Positions 32,382-40,833 of a DNA stretch of 42,735 bases are shown piece after piece. Position 1 is the stretch's first letter, and each line of letters opens with the position of its first letter. The stretch lies in assembly GCA_959601025.1 (NCBI GenBank), contig CAUGOD010000025.1:1-42735 (forward strand). Direction: 5' to 3'. The position numbers and the translations under genes were made by a program. The notes beneath the pieces were generated by a model, which worked only from the letters and a program-made list of their open reading frames with translations, was not told where the DNA came from and made no database searches. Origin of the DNA: an uncultured Oscillospiraceae bacterium (GTDB taxonomy: Bacteria; Bacillota; Clostridia; Oscillospirales; Acutalibacteraceae).

Positions 32382-33959
32382 TTATTCCAGGGGCTGTTTG
32401 GAAGCGGCGAGTTCGAATTCCTTTTCGATCTCCTCCGACGGCTTTTTGCCGAGCAGGCTGACCAGAAGGATGGCGGCGCAGGCGACGATAAACGCCGGCA
32501 GCAACTCGTAGATTCCCCAGATTCCGCCGATCGGCTTGATGAGGAATTTCCAGATAAAGACCATCGCGCCGCCGGAAAGCATCCCTGCGAAGGCGCCCCA
32601 CAGCGTCGTGCGTTTCCAGAACAGGGAGAACAGCACCACCGGCCCAAACGCCGCGCCGAACCCGGCCCAGGCGAAGGAAACGATATCGAAAATCGAGCTG
32701 TTCGGGTCGCTGGCGATCACCGCACCGATGATGGCGATGACGATTACCGTGGCCCGGGCCACGATCATGGTGGTCCGCTCGCTTGCCTTTTTGCAGATCA
32801 GGCCCTTGAAGAAATTCTGCGATACGCTGGAGGAGGCCGCCAGCAGCTGGGAATCCGCCGTGGACATGGTCGCCGCGAGGATACCAGCGAGGATCACACC
32901 GGCGATCAGCGCGGCCGCCACGCCGTTGCGCCCGAGAAGGTCGGCAATGCTGATAAAGATGGTTTCCGCCGTGGAGCTCGCCGCCTTCAACGTTTCATCC
33001 GATGCGCCGACCAGTCCGGCGCGGTCTACCAGCGAGGGGATGGCCGCCGCCCCGACGATGCCGATGATGACCGCCGCGAACAGAGAAATCAGAACCCAGG
33101 AGGAGGCGATCCGGCGGGATGTTTTCAGATGCTTCTCATCCTTGATGGCCATGAACCGGAGAAGGACGTGCGGCATACCGAAATAGCCAAGACCCCATGC
33201 CATCATGGAGAAGATGTTCAGGGTTCCATAAGGAACGCTGGTTCCGGTGGAGGGCTGATAAGAATCGATCATGCTGAGATATCCCGGGATGCTTTGGGCG
33301 TTGTCCACCACAGCGCCCACGCCGCCGGCCGTAACCACGCCGAATACCAGCACGACTACCAGCGCCACCGACATCAGAATGCCCTGCATCAGGTCGGTAG
33401 TGCTCGCCGCCAGAAAACCGCCGATCGCCGTATACAGTACGATAACCACCGCACTCAGAATCATGGCGGTCAGATAATTCATCCCGAACAGGCTGCTGAA
33501 CAGCTTACCGCAGGCGGCGAAGCCGGACGCCGTGTAGGGGACAAAAAAGATCAGGATCACAATGGCGGAAATGCTCATCAGAACCTTGTGCTTGTCATGG
33601 AAACGGTTGGAGAAGAAGTCTGGCAGGGTGATGGAATTGCTCGCCACCACCGTATACCGGCGCATCCGCCGCGCAACCAGCAGCCAGTTGACATAAGTGC
33701 CCACCAGCAAACCGAGAGCGGTCCAGCCCGCGTCGGAAATACCGGTCAGGTACGCCAGACCCGGCAGTCCCATCAGCAGCCAGCTGCTCATATCCGAGGC
33801 TTCGGCGCTCATCGCCGTTACCAGGGGGCTGAGCTGCCGTCCGCCCAGATAGAAGTCGTCCGTCGTTTTGTTTCGGCGGGCGCAGATAATCCCGATGATT
33901 ACCACTGCGGCCATGTACACACCCATGGCGATCAGCATACAAATTTGTTCTGTTGTCAT
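32382..33959 (-). CDS. putP: sodium/proline symporter
   Basis: 525-aa sodium:solute symporter of the PutP type, importing proline with Na+. About 12-13 membrane segments are evident. Typical motifs: TTDDFYLGGRQLSPLVTAMSAEASDMSSWLLMGLPG near the N-terminus, ASNSITLPDFFSNRF, YTAIGGFLAASTTDLMQG, and GILAATMSTADSQLLAASS in the middle (sodium/substrate site region). ATG follows GAGGAGGAAAG. It may be used for osmoprotection or for proline as a nutrient; substrate is by family only. Confidence 0.92.
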   Translation of the reverse strand: MTTEQICMLIAMGVYMAAVVIIGIICARRNKTTDDFYLGGRQLSPLVTAMSAEASDMSSWLLMGLPGLAYLTGISDAGWTALGLLVGTYVNWLLVARRMRRYTVVASNSITLPDFFSNRFHDKHKVLMSISAIVILIFFVPYTASGFAACGKLFSSLFGMNYLTAMILSAVVIVLYTAIGGFLAASTTDLMQGILMSVALVVVLVFGVVTAGGVGAVVDNAQSIPGYLSMIDSYQPSTGTSVPYGTLNIFSMMAWGLGYFGMPHVLLRFMAIKDEKHLKTSRRIASSWVLISLFAAVIIGIVGAAAIPSLVDRAGLVGASDETLKAASSTAETIFISIADLLGRNGVAAALIAGVILAGILAATMSTADSQLLAASSSVSQNFFKGLICKKASERTTMIVARATVIVIAIIGAVIASDPNSSIFDIVSFAWAGFGAAFGPVVLFSLFWKRTTLWGAFAGMLSGGAMVFIWKFLIKPIGGIWGIYELLPAFIVACAAILLVSLLGKKPSEEIEKEFELAASKQPLE

Positions 33960-34006
33960 CTTCTTTCCTCCTCAAAAGTAATCGGTCGCTGCCTTCGGAC
34001 CGGCGT

Positions 34007-35296
34007 TTATCCGCCCTGCCGCTCCTTTTTTCCGGCTTTCACCGCGTCCCAATAGGCCTTGAAGGCCTGCTCGTTCTTGTTGTCCCCCGGTATGTAATAC
34101 ACCTTGTCCCTGATCGCGTCCGGAAGGTATTGCTGGGGAACCCAGCCGCCGGGAAAGTCGTGGGGATACAGATAGAATTGGCCCTTGCGTTCCGCGTCCT
34201 CCCCGTCGTAATGCTTGTTCTGGAGCTGGCGGGGGATGGGGCCGGAGCGTCCGGCCTGCACGTCCGCCATCGCCGCGTGGAACGCTTCCGCCGCCCGGTT
34301 GGACTTCGGCGCGTTGCAGACCATGATCACCGCGCAGGAGAGGGGATGAAGCGCCTCGGGCAGCCCTACCTGCATGGCGGCGTCCACCGCCGCTTTGACA
34401 ATCGGGATAATCATGGGATAGGCCAGTCCCACGTCCTCGCACGCGCAGACCATCAGCCTCCGGCAGGCCGAGGGGAGATCCCCCGCGTTGAGCAGCCGGG
34501 CAAGGTAATGGATCGCCGCGTTCGGGTCGGAACCCCGCATGGATTTCTGATAGGCGGAAACGATGTCGTAATGTTCGTCGCCCTCCCGGTCGTACCGCAT
34601 GGCGCTGCGCTGGGCGAGCTGGCCGGCAATGTCCTCCGTCACATGGAGAGCGCCCTCCGCGTCGGGGGAGGCGGCCAGCACGCAGAGCTCCACCGCGTTG
34701 ATCGCCTTCCGCACATCCCCGCCGCAGGCGGAGGCGATGTGCTTTATTGCCTCGGGCTCCACCTTGATAGACAGGGACTGCTCGGTTTCGAGATACCGGA
34801 AGGCCCGTTCCACCGCTTGTTCGACGGCCGCCGCTTCCACCGCTTTGAATTCAAAAACGGTGGAGCGGCTGAGTATGGCGCTGTAGACATAGAAATAGGG
34901 GTTTTCGGTGGTGGAGGCGATCAGGGTGATCCGCCCGTTTTCGATATGCTCCAGCAGGGTCTGCTGCTGCTTTTTGTTGAAATATTGAATCTCGTCCAGA
35001 TACAGAAGCACCCCGTTCACCGCGGCCAGGGTGTCCAGCTCCTCCACCACCGCCTTGATGTCCGCCGTGGAGGCGGTGGTTCCGTTCAGCCGGTGAAGGC
35101 GCATATCGGTTTTCTGGGCGATAATGCGGGCCAGCGTGGTCTTTCCCACGCCAGACGGCCCGTAAAAAATCAGGTTGGGGATGCGGCCCGAATCAATGAT
35201 GCCCCGCAGCGCCTTTCCAGGGGCGAGCAGGTGGCGCTGGCCGACCATATCGTCCAGCGTTTCGGGGCGCAGCCGGTCAGCCAGCGGCGCTGCCAT
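34007..35296 (-). CDS. rarA: replication-associated recombination protein RarA
   Basis: 429-aa AAA+ clamp-loader-like ATPase (RarA/MgsA), acting at stalled replication forks. Walker A GPSGVGKTT and Walker B LYLDEIQYF are intact; ENPYFYVYSAILSR carries sensor 1 and the arginine finger region; the C-terminal tetramerisation domain has YDIVSAYQKSMRGSDPNAAIHYLARLL and HYDGEDAERKGQFYLYPHDFPGGWVPQQYLPD. The open frame reaches back into the esterase gene, but ATG 35296, seven bases after AAAGGAG, is the start. A small stem CCGCCG/CGGCGG (35311-35325) sits immediately ahead of that site. Confidence 0.95.
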   Translation of the reverse strand: MAAPLADRLRPETLDDMVGQRHLLAPGKALRGIIDSGRIPNLIFYGPSGVGKTTLARIIAQKTDMRLHRLNGTTASTADIKAVVEELDTLAAVNGVLLYLDEIQYFNKKQQQTLLEHIENGRITLIASTTENPYFYVYSAILSRSTVFEFKAVEAAAVEQAVERAFRYLETEQSLSIKVEPEAIKHIASACGGDVRKAINAVELCVLAASPDAEGALHVTEDIAGQLAQRSAMRYDREGDEHYDIVSAYQKSMRGSDPNAAIHYLARLLNAGDLPSACRRLMVCACEDVGLAYPMIIPIVKAAVDAAMQVGLPEALHPLSCAVIMVCNAPKSNRAAEAFHAAMADVQAGRSGPIPRQLQNKHYDGEDAERKGQFYLYPHDFPGGWVPQQYLPDAIRDKVYYIPGDNKNEQAFKAYWDAVKAGKKERQGG

Positions 35297-35343
35297 AGGG
35301 AAACTCCTTTCCGCCGCTTCGGCGGCGCAGATTACGGCCGGGT

Positions 35344-36099
35344 TTATCCGCGAAGACTGCTGAAAAAGGCGATCGCCCGGCGGATGCTTTCCTCCCAGAA
35401 ATCCCAGTTGTGCGTTCCCGGCCATTCCTCATAGGTATGGGCAATCCCGAGCGTCTCCAGATGCCGGTGGAACCGCCGGTTGTCCTCAATCATAAAATCG
35501 GATTCCCCGCAGCTGATATACAATGCCGGGAGCGTTCCTCCCTCCGCCGCCCGTTCGGCGAGGGGGAAAAGGTCGTCCTCCGGGGCGATCGTCCCGCCGC
35601 AGATAGCGGCGATCTCCTTCTCCGCCATTCCGTTGGAGGGAGCGGCCAGTCGGGTGCGGACGTCTGTCGCGCCGGAAAAGCTACCGGCCGCGGCGAACCG
35701 GTCGGGACGGCGAAGCGCCAGCTTCAGCGCGCCGTAACCGCCCATGGACAGCCCGGCCACGAAGGTATCCTCCCGCCGGCCGGACAGACGAAACATCCGC
35801 TGGCAAAGGACGGGCAGCTCCTCCGCCACATAAGTATAATAGTTCAGGCCTCCGGCCATGTCGCAGTAGAAGCTGCGCTGTACCTCCGGCATGACGAGGG
35901 CGACGCCCGCCTGCTCGGCGTAATAATCCGCCCGCGAACGGCGGAGCCAGGCCGAATGGTTTTCCGACAGCCCGTGCAGGAGATACAGCACCGGCATCTC
36001 CCCCTCCGGGCCGCCGGCCTTGCCGAGCGGCAGGCTGACCGAAAGCGAGGTCATCATTCCCAGCGACTCGGAATAAATCGTTCCTTCAAAAACGGCCAT
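35344..36099 (-). CDS. esterase of the EstA/esterase D type
   Basis: 251-aa alpha/beta hydrolase. The nucleophile is S118 in GLSMGGYGA; HG of the oxyanion region is in LLHGLSENHSAW; the acid is likely in ESDFMIEDN and the histidine in WPGTHNWDFW. It resembles tributyrin esterase, S-formylglutathione hydrolase and feruloyl esterase-like enzymes; no signal peptide, so cytoplasmic. AAGGAG lies eight bases before ATG. It begins 12 bases after glyA and is probably on the glyA transcript. Confidence 0.85.
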   Translation of the reverse strand: MAVFEGTIYSESLGMMTSLSVSLPLGKAGGPEGEMPVLYLLHGLSENHSAWLRRSRADYYAEQAGVALVMPEVQRSFYCDMAGGLNYYTYVAEELPVLCQRMFRLSGRREDTFVAGLSMGGYGALKLALRRPDRFAAAGSFSGATDVRTRLAAPSNGMAEKEIAAICGGTIAPEDDLFPLAERAAEGGTLPALYISCGESDFMIEDNRRFHRHLETLGIAHTYEEWPGTHNWDFWEESIRRAIAFFSSLRG

Positions 36100-36111
36100 G
36101 GAAAGCGCTCC

Positions 36112-37362
36112 TTAATACAACGGATACCGGCTGCAGAGCGCGGTCACGCCTTCGCGGATCGCGTCCGCCTTCGTCTCAAAATCGGTCACGGCGTCGGCAA
36201 TAAAGCCGGCGACGAGATTCATGTCCGCTTCCTTCAGTCCGCGGCTGGTCACCGCTGGGGTCCCGATGCGGATGCCGCTGGTCACGAAGGGGGAGAGAGG
36301 TTCGTTCGGAATGGTGTTCTTGTTCACCGTGATGAACACCTCGTCCAGCCGGCGCTCCAGCTCCTTACCGGTGATACCGGTATCCCGCAGGTCCATCAGC
36401 ATCAGGTGATTGTCGGTACCGCCGGAAACCAGCTTCAGCCCGCGGGAGGTCAGCCCCTTCGCCAGCGCGGACGCATTCAGACGGATTTGGTGCTGATATG
36501 CCTTAAATTCGTCGGTCAGCGCTTCGCCGAAGCAGACCGCCTTCGCTGCGATCACATGCATCAGCGGGCCGCCCTGGGAGCCGGGGAATACCGCTTTGTC
36601 GATCGCCTTGGCGTACTCCTCCCGGCAGAGGATCATGCCGCCGCGGGGGCCGCGCAGGGTCTTATGGGTGGTGGTGGTTACCACGTCACAGTAGGGCACG
36701 GGGTTCATGTGCTCGCCCGCCGCGACCAGGCCGGCGATGTGGGCCATGTCCACCATCAGCAGCGCGCCGCACGCGTCGGCGATCTCGCGGAGCTTGTCGA
36801 ACCGGATTTCCCGGGCGTAGGCGCTCGCGCCGGCGACGATCAGCTTCGGCTTGACCTCCATCGCCTGCGCCATCAGCTTGTCGTAGTCGATAAAGCCGGT
36901 TTCCTCGTCCACGCCATAGGCCACGAAATTGTACAGCGCGCCGGAGAAGTTTACCGGGGAGCCGTGGGTCAGGTGGCCCCCGTGGGCCAGGTTCATCCCG
37001 AGCACGGTGTCGCCCGGCTTAATCAGGGCGAAATACGCCGCCTGGTTGGCCTGCGCGCCGGAATGGGGCTGTACATTCGCATGCTCCGCGCCGAACAGGC
37101 GACAGGCGCGGTCACGGGCGATATTTTCCACAACATCGACGTCCTGGCAGCCGCCGTAATACCGCTTGCCCGGATAGCCCTCGGCGTACTTATTGGTCAG
37201 TACGCTTCCCATCGCGGCCATCACTGCCGGGGAAACAATGTTTTCCGAAGCGATCAGCTCCAGATTGCGGCGCTGGCGGAACAGCTCCTGTTCCATAGCC
37301 TGTCCGACCTCCGGATCGGCGGCCTTGACAAACCCGATCGTGTCCATCATATTGGAGTACAT
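36112..37362 (-). CDS. glyA: serine hydroxymethyltransferase
   Basis: 416-aa PLP enzyme interconverting serine and glycine with THF to 5,10-methylene-THF. QRRNLELIASENIVS, YAEGYPGKRYYGGCQ, VQPHSGAQANQAAYFA and the PLP lysine in TTTTHKTLRGPRGG are all present. The open frame begins earlier, but ATG 37362 follows AAAGGAG by eight bases and gives the family start (MYSNMMDTI). It has its own promoter and a palindrome just downstream of the -10. Confidence 0.97.
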   Translation of the reverse strand: MYSNMMDTIGFVKAADPEVGQAMEQELFRQRRNLELIASENIVSPAVMAAMGSVLTNKYAEGYPGKRYYGGCQDVDVVENIARDRACRLFGAEHANVQPHSGAQANQAAYFALIKPGDTVLGMNLAHGGHLTHGSPVNFSGALYNFVAYGVDEETGFIDYDKLMAQAMEVKPKLIVAGASAYAREIRFDKLREIADACGALLMVDMAHIAGLVAAGEHMNPVPYCDVVTTTTHKTLRGPRGGMILCREEYAKAIDKAVFPGSQGGPLMHVIAAKAVCFGEALTDEFKAYQHQIRLNASALAKGLTSRGLKLVSGGTDNHLMLMDLRDTGITGKELERRLDEVFITVNKNTIPNEPLSPFVTSGIRIGTPAVTSRGLKEADMNLVAGFIADAVTDFETKADAIREGVTALCSRYPLY

Positions 37363-37381
37363 ACGCTTATCTCCTTTGTAA

Positions 37382-37396
37382 AAACAATAATTGTTT
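37382..37396 (-). promoter_or_regulatory. 15-bp palindrome at the glyA transcription start
   Basis: AAACAATAATTGTTT is a perfect 7-1-7 palindrome centred on 37389, just downstream of the -10 box. Its position suits an operator. Its 7-1-7 layout and AATnATT core recall Fur-family boxes, but the outer bases do not match the Per or Fur consensus well, so the regulator is unknown. Confidence 0.5.
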
Positions 37397-37398
37397 CT

Positions 37399-37428
37399 AC
37401 TATAGCACTTTTTCACGGTTTTCCGCAA
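37399..37428 (-). promoter_or_regulatory. glyA promoter
   Basis: On the minus strand: TTGCGG (37423-37428), 18-base spacer, TATAGT (37399-37404), about 37 bases before the chosen glyA start. Confidence 0.6.
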
Positions 37429-37474
37429 GAGAAAAGCCGGAACTTTTCCGTCCCGGCTCAAAAAATTTCCACGA

Positions 37475-38026
37475 TTATTGCGATCTGTTCCCGTTTTTAT
37501 CGGGAGACGGCCTCGAAGCCGGGAAGTTTATTTCGTCCGGCTCCAGCGCTTCCCGCACCGGAAGCCAAAGCGCCCGCTTTTCCCCGAACGGCATCGCCCG
37601 CGCCGGACTGGTGGAGGGCAGGGCGCGCTTTGGCAGCCCGGCCAGCGGATCGGGACGAACCAGCCTTTCGTAAAGCCGCGCCGCGCCCTGTGAATTAAAA
37701 AACACCGCCTCCAGTTCGGGACAGCACGCTGCCAGGAGGGTGAAATCGTTCGGCTCCGGCCGAGTGATCGACGCATCCGCACTGCCTTTTCTCTCGCATT
37801 CCCGCAGCACGTCCCACATCGCGATCCGCTTTTCCTGGAGGAAGGCCGTCCGGTCCGCGTATCGCTCCGGCAGAGGGAGGTTCCACAAACTGAACAGAAT
37901 CCGCCAGAAGGCATTCTGCGGGTTCCCGTAATACTGCGTTTTTTCCAGCGACTGGACCGACGGCATGGTGCCGAGGATCAGTATGCGGGCGTCCTTTGCT
38001 ATAAGGGGAGGAAATCCTTCCGGCAT
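37475..38026 (-). CDS. Mug/UDG-superfamily DNA glycosylase (deoxyinosine type)
   Basis: 183-aa uracil-DNA glycosylase superfamily protein like the DNA-deoxyinosine (hypoxanthine) glycosylases. ARILILGTMPSVQS is the first active-site motif, YYGNPQNAFWRIL the second block, FFNSQGAARLYERL holds the Asn that contacts the base, and LPSTSPAR the last motif. It would remove deaminated bases to start base-excision repair. A strong AAAGGAGG precedes ATG 38026. Directly upstream, in the same orientation, are two repeat copies with -10 boxes. The C-terminal tail after about residue 155 is Pro/Arg/Asn-rich and poorly conserved. Confidence 0.85.
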   Translation of the reverse strand: MPEGFPPLIAKDARILILGTMPSVQSLEKTQYYGNPQNAFWRILFSLWNLPLPERYADRTAFLQEKRIAMWDVLRECERKGSADASITRPEPNDFTLLAACCPELEAVFFNSQGAARLYERLVRPDPLAGLPKRALPSTSPARAMPFGEKRALWLPVREALEPDEINFPASRPSPDKNGNRSQ

Positions 38027-38057
38027 CCGCTGTCCTCCTTTCTGTTTTGCAAATCAT

Positions 38058-38150
38058 AGCGCCGCCCAACGGGGTTCTCTGCCAACGTTTTCCGGCGGCG
38101 CAATTGAGAAATACCTGTCGGTATTTCTCCCAACGTTGTTATTATACCAT
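38058..38150 (-). repeat. structured ~90-bp repeat, copy C1
   Basis: On the minus strand: ATGGTATAAT, then GAGAAATACC-GACA-GGTATTTCTC (perfect 10-bp hairpin), TTGCGCCGCC, core CGTTGGCAGAGAACCC, GGGCGGCGCT. It abuts copy C2 and lies 32 bases before the glycosylase start, same direction. Consensus extended -10 TGGTATAAT present; no good -35. Confidence 0.9.
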
Positions 38151-38241
38151 AGCGCCGCCCGGCCGGGTGCTATGCCCACCTTTGTTGGCGGCGCAACCGA
38201 AAATGCCTGTCGGCATTTTCCCAACGTTGCTATTTTACCAT
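38151..38241 (-). repeat. structured ~90-bp repeat, copy C2
   Basis: On the minus strand: ATGGTAAAAT, then GAAAATGCC-GACA-GGCATTTTC (perfect 9-bp hairpin), TTGCGCCGCC, core GGTGGGCATAGCACCC, GGGCGGCGCT, then directly into C1. The core differs from the other copies at several positions, so it is an older or drifted copy. Confidence 0.88.
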
Positions 38242-38260
38242 AAAGGCAGTGGATAGGGAA

Positions 38261-38283
38261 GGAATCCGGCAGAGCCGGATTCC
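38261..38283. other. hairpin between repeat copies and nth promoter
   Basis: Perfect 10-bp stem GGAATCCGGC (38261-38270) with GCCGGATTCC (38274-38283), three-base loop AGA, no T tract either side. Role unknown. Confidence 0.6.
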
Positions 38284-38294
38284 ATTCCAGCCCA

Positions 38295-38323
38295 TTGACG
38301 GAAACGGCAAAGGAAGGTAGAAT
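38295..38323 (+). promoter_or_regulatory. nth promoter
   Basis: -35 TTGACG (38295-38300), 17 bases, -10 TAGAAT (38318-38323), giving a ~70-nt leader. The remainder of the 374-base gap between the glycosylase gene and nth is the two repeat copies and one hairpin. Confidence 0.6.
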
Positions 38324-38400
38324 AGGAGAAACGCCGGGCGTCGACCTTTTTCGATCCGCCGCGTCTTTCTCCGTCCGGCTTCCGAAAGGGGGAGATATGT

Positions 38401-39120
38401 ATGCCGAACGCTAAATCGACCGGTAAAGCCGGCAAAGCCGCCGGCGCCACGACTAAAACGAATAAAAGGAAACAAGCCGCCTTCCGCGCTGTGGAGGCGC
38501 TGAAGGCGCTGTATCCCGACGGAATCTGTTCTCTGGAGTATCGCGAGCCTCTCCAGCTTCTGATCGCTACCCGTCTTTCCGCCCAATGCACTGACGCACG
38601 GGTAAATATGGTCACGCCAGCCCTGTTTGAACGCTTTTCCACGCTGGATGCGTTCGCCGACGCTCAGCCGGAGGAGGTAGGGGAATATATCCGCTCCTGT
38701 GGGCTGTATAAAACCAAGGCGCGGGATATCGTCGCTATGGCCGCCATGCTCCGGGATACCTATCAGGGGGAAATCCCGGACACGGTGGAGGAATTGACCA
38801 AGCTGCCCGGCGTGGGACGGAAGACCGCGAACCTCGTCTGCGGGGATATCTACGGCAAACCGGCCGTGGTGGCGGATACCCACTGTATCCGGATCACCAA
38901 CCGCCTTGGTCTGACCGATTCCAAGGACCCGTATAAAGTGGAAATGCAGCTGCGGGAGATTCTCCCGCCGGAAGAAAGCAACGCCTTCTGTCACCGGCTG
39001 GTCCTGTTCGGACGGGACGTCTGCTCCGCCCGCTCGCCTCGCTGCGCCGACTGCCCGCTGGCGGACGGCTGCCCCGGAAGGGACGGCGGCTCCAGCAGGG
39101 CCGTCAAAGCGGCGAAGTGA
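38401..39120 (+). CDS. nth: endonuclease III
   Basis: 239-aa base-excision-repair DNA glycosylase/AP lyase for oxidised pyrimidines. The helix-hairpin-helix LPGVGRKTANLVCG holds the catalytic lysine; VVADTHCIRI has the catalytic aspartate; the 4Fe-4S loop is C-x6-C-x2-C-x5-C in CSARSPRCADCPLADGC. An N-terminal Lys/Ala/Thr-rich extension of ~20 residues precedes the fold. GGGGGAG stands ahead of ATG 38401. It is divergent from the Mug-like glycosylase. Confidence 0.95.
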   Translation: MPNAKSTGKAGKAAGATTKTNKRKQAAFRAVEALKALYPDGICSLEYREPLQLLIATRLSAQCTDARVNMVTPALFERFSTLDAFADAQPEEVGEYIRSCGLYKTKARDIVAMAAMLRDTYQGEIPDTVEELTKLPGVGRKTANLVCGDIYGKPAVVADTHCIRITNRLGLTDSKDPYKVEMQLREILPPEESNAFCHRLVLFGRDVCSARSPRCADCPLADGCPGRDGGSSRAVKAAK

Positions 39121-39125
39121 TTCCA

Positions 39126-39172
39126 GGCGGCGAAACAATCCGCCGCGGATTATTCCGCCGCCGTTTTTTTCG
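39126..39172 (+). terminator. terminator after nth
   Basis: Nested stem GGCGGCG with CGCCGCC and inner AATCCGC/GCGGATT, ending in GTTTTTTTCG. It runs into the end of the minus-strand gene at 39150, so it is transcribed into from both sides. Confidence 0.75.
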
Positions 39173-39635
39173 TGCTTTCCGCCTTTTTTCCGGTTAGGAA
39201 ACGCAGGGTCGGCAGCTTCGGCTCACCGCCCTCCAGCCGGGTACGGCAGTTCGCGTAAATCGGCATGGCAATCAGGCTGAGAAAGCCCCACAGCACACTG
39301 TACAGCAGGCATACCTGTCCTTTGAGGTTCAGAAACATGCCGCTGTAGTCCCAGACGTTCAGCTTCATCTTCAGGTTAAAGAGGCAGCCGCTGAGAAATT
39401 CTACCGAGGTAACCGCCAGGGAACAGAGGGCGCAGCGATGGAACAGCCCGCCCCGGCAGAAGCGCTGTACCCGGCCGATTAGGTTGAAGCACGCGCCGCC
39501 GACAAAAAACATGGTCCAGTGGGAATATCCCCTCCATAGGACCTCTATAATGTTATAAAGAAAGCCGCCGATGCAAAACAGGCATGCGCTGCATTTCAGC
39601 TCCTGAAAAAGCTGGCGTTTGGATAATTTGGCCAT
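39150..39635 (-). CDS. CmpB-type membrane protein (putative ABC-transporter type IV family)
   Basis: 161-aa membrane protein of the family known as PF06541 (ABC_trans_CmpB). About four hydrophobic segments. CIGGFLYNIIEVLWRGYSHWTMFFVGG, then SVEFLSGCLFNLKMKLNVWDYSGMFLNLKGQVCLLYSVLWGFLSL, is the family's WDYS-x-N-x-x-GQ signature. The role is unsettled; the ABC name does not rest on a nucleotide-binding domain and none is here. Eight cysteines, many in membrane segments. It has GGAGG 11 bases before ATG and is divergent from the DUF368 gene. Confidence 0.75.
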   Translation of the reverse strand: MAKLSKRQLFQELKCSACLFCIGGFLYNIIEVLWRGYSHWTMFFVGGACFNLIGRVQRFCRGGLFHRCALCSLAVTSVEFLSGCLFNLKMKLNVWDYSGMFLNLKGQVCLLYSVLWGFLSLIAMPIYANCRTRLEGGEPKLPTLRFLTGKKAESTKKTAAE

Positions 39636-39814
39636 GGACTGTTCTTCCTCCCTGTGTTGCCCGTCCGCCGGATCAGCGGACGGCCGCTTCCCTGTTAGGA
39701 TGCCCGGAGAAAACGACCGTTTTCCGCGTATTTTTTCCCAACGCGGACTTCTTTACCTCCGTTTTGGCTGTCCATGGGAATCGGTGTGGACAGCAGCCGG
39801 CGCACCCCGGCGTT

Positions 39815-39846
39815 CTCGTTTTGTCGACGGCTTTCGTCAAAACGAG
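39815..39846 (+). promoter_or_regulatory. hairpin touching the DUF368 ribosome binding site
   Basis: CTCGTTTTG (39815-39823) with CAAAACGAG (39838-39846), inner GACG/CGTC. The 3' arm contains the first bases of the GAGGGGA Shine-Dalgarno (39844-39850), so folding could limit translation. The regulation is inferred. Confidence 0.45.
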
Positions 39847-39859
39847 GGGATGGGTTTCT

Positions 39860-40750
39860 ATGAATAACCATTGCGCGGCGTCTTTTGGCCGGCCGGCGGA
39901 GACCGGGTGTGCCGAACAGAAGGCGGAAACAGAGGGAGGATGGCGGAAAGGGTGGATGAAGACCCTTCTGACCGGCTTTCTCATTGGACTCGGGGCGATT
40001 GCCCCCGGTATCAGCGGCGGGGCAATTGCCGTGATTTTCGGCCTGTACCACCGCATCACGGATTCGATCGCTCATTTTTATCAGGATTTTCCGCAGAAAA
40101 TGAAGTTTTTGCTGCCTCTCTGCCTGGGCGGCGGGGCGGGCGTTCTCCTTTTCAGCCATGTGGTCGCCTATCTGTTTGCTCATTATAACGCGCCGGTTCG
40201 TATCCTTTTTATCGGGCTTATGGCCGGTACGCTTCCTTCCATTTTCCGCACGGCGGCAAAGGAGGGTTTCCACCGACGTTATCTGCTGGCGTTTGCGCTG
40301 GCCGCGGCGGCGACGGCCTTCGTTTCCCGGCTGGACAGTGTGTCGTATATCGGCGGCCGGGTCGCCCTCACGTTCCCCGTCCTGTTGGCCTGCGGGGCGG
40401 TGATCGGCTTCGGCACCATTGTGCCGGGCGTCAGCTCGTCCTTTCTACTGATGGCCGCCGGCCTGTACGAGCCGCTGATGAATGTTCTGACGACTATGGA
40501 ACTGGCCAAACTGCTCCCTCTCGGTTTGGGCTTTGGGCTATTTATTTTGCTTTTTTCCCGGCTGATCAGTTTCCTTTACCGAAAGGCGTACGGTTGGGTC
40601 AGCTTTACGATCGCCGGCCTGCTGGTCGGCTCCATTGTGCCGGTCATTCCAACCGGGCTTTCGCTGGACTGGCTGACGGCCGGCGCCTGTCTGCTGGCCT
40701 TGTCCGGCGGCTGGCTGTCCTGGTATCTGCTGCGGAAAAAGGCGGACTGA
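39860..40750 (+). CDS. DUF368 membrane transporter (PopT-like, undecaprenyl-phosphate recycling)
   Basis: 296-aa DUF368 protein with about eight membrane segments. The family signature LIGLGAIAPGISGGAIAVIFGLY and its internal partner CGAVIGFGTIVPGVSSSFLLMAAGLYEPL form an inverted-repeat-like pair of PG[IV]S motifs. DUF368 proteins (PopT) have been shown to move undecaprenyl phosphate back across the membrane in cell-wall recycling; that role is inferred here from family only. ATG 39860 is nine bases after GAGGGGA; the open frame continues upstream but without support. It stands between two CmpB-type genes. Confidence 0.85.
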   Translation: MNNHCAASFGRPAETGCAEQKAETEGGWRKGWMKTLLTGFLIGLGAIAPGISGGAIAVIFGLYHRITDSIAHFYQDFPQKMKFLLPLCLGGGAGVLLFSHVVAYLFAHYNAPVRILFIGLMAGTLPSIFRTAAKEGFHRRYLLAFALAAAATAFVSRLDSVSYIGGRVALTFPVLLACGAVIGFGTIVPGVSSSFLLMAAGLYEPLMNVLTTMELAKLLPLGLGFGLFILLFSRLISFLYRKAYGWVSFTIAGLLVGSIVPVIPTGLSLDWLTAGACLLALSGGWLSWYLLRKKAD

Positions 40751-40833
40751 AGAGGGGCGATTCCTTCACAGGGCAGTTTCAATATCCCAATGATTAATAA
40801 AACCCGACATTGTCCGGGAATATCGGAGGCAGT

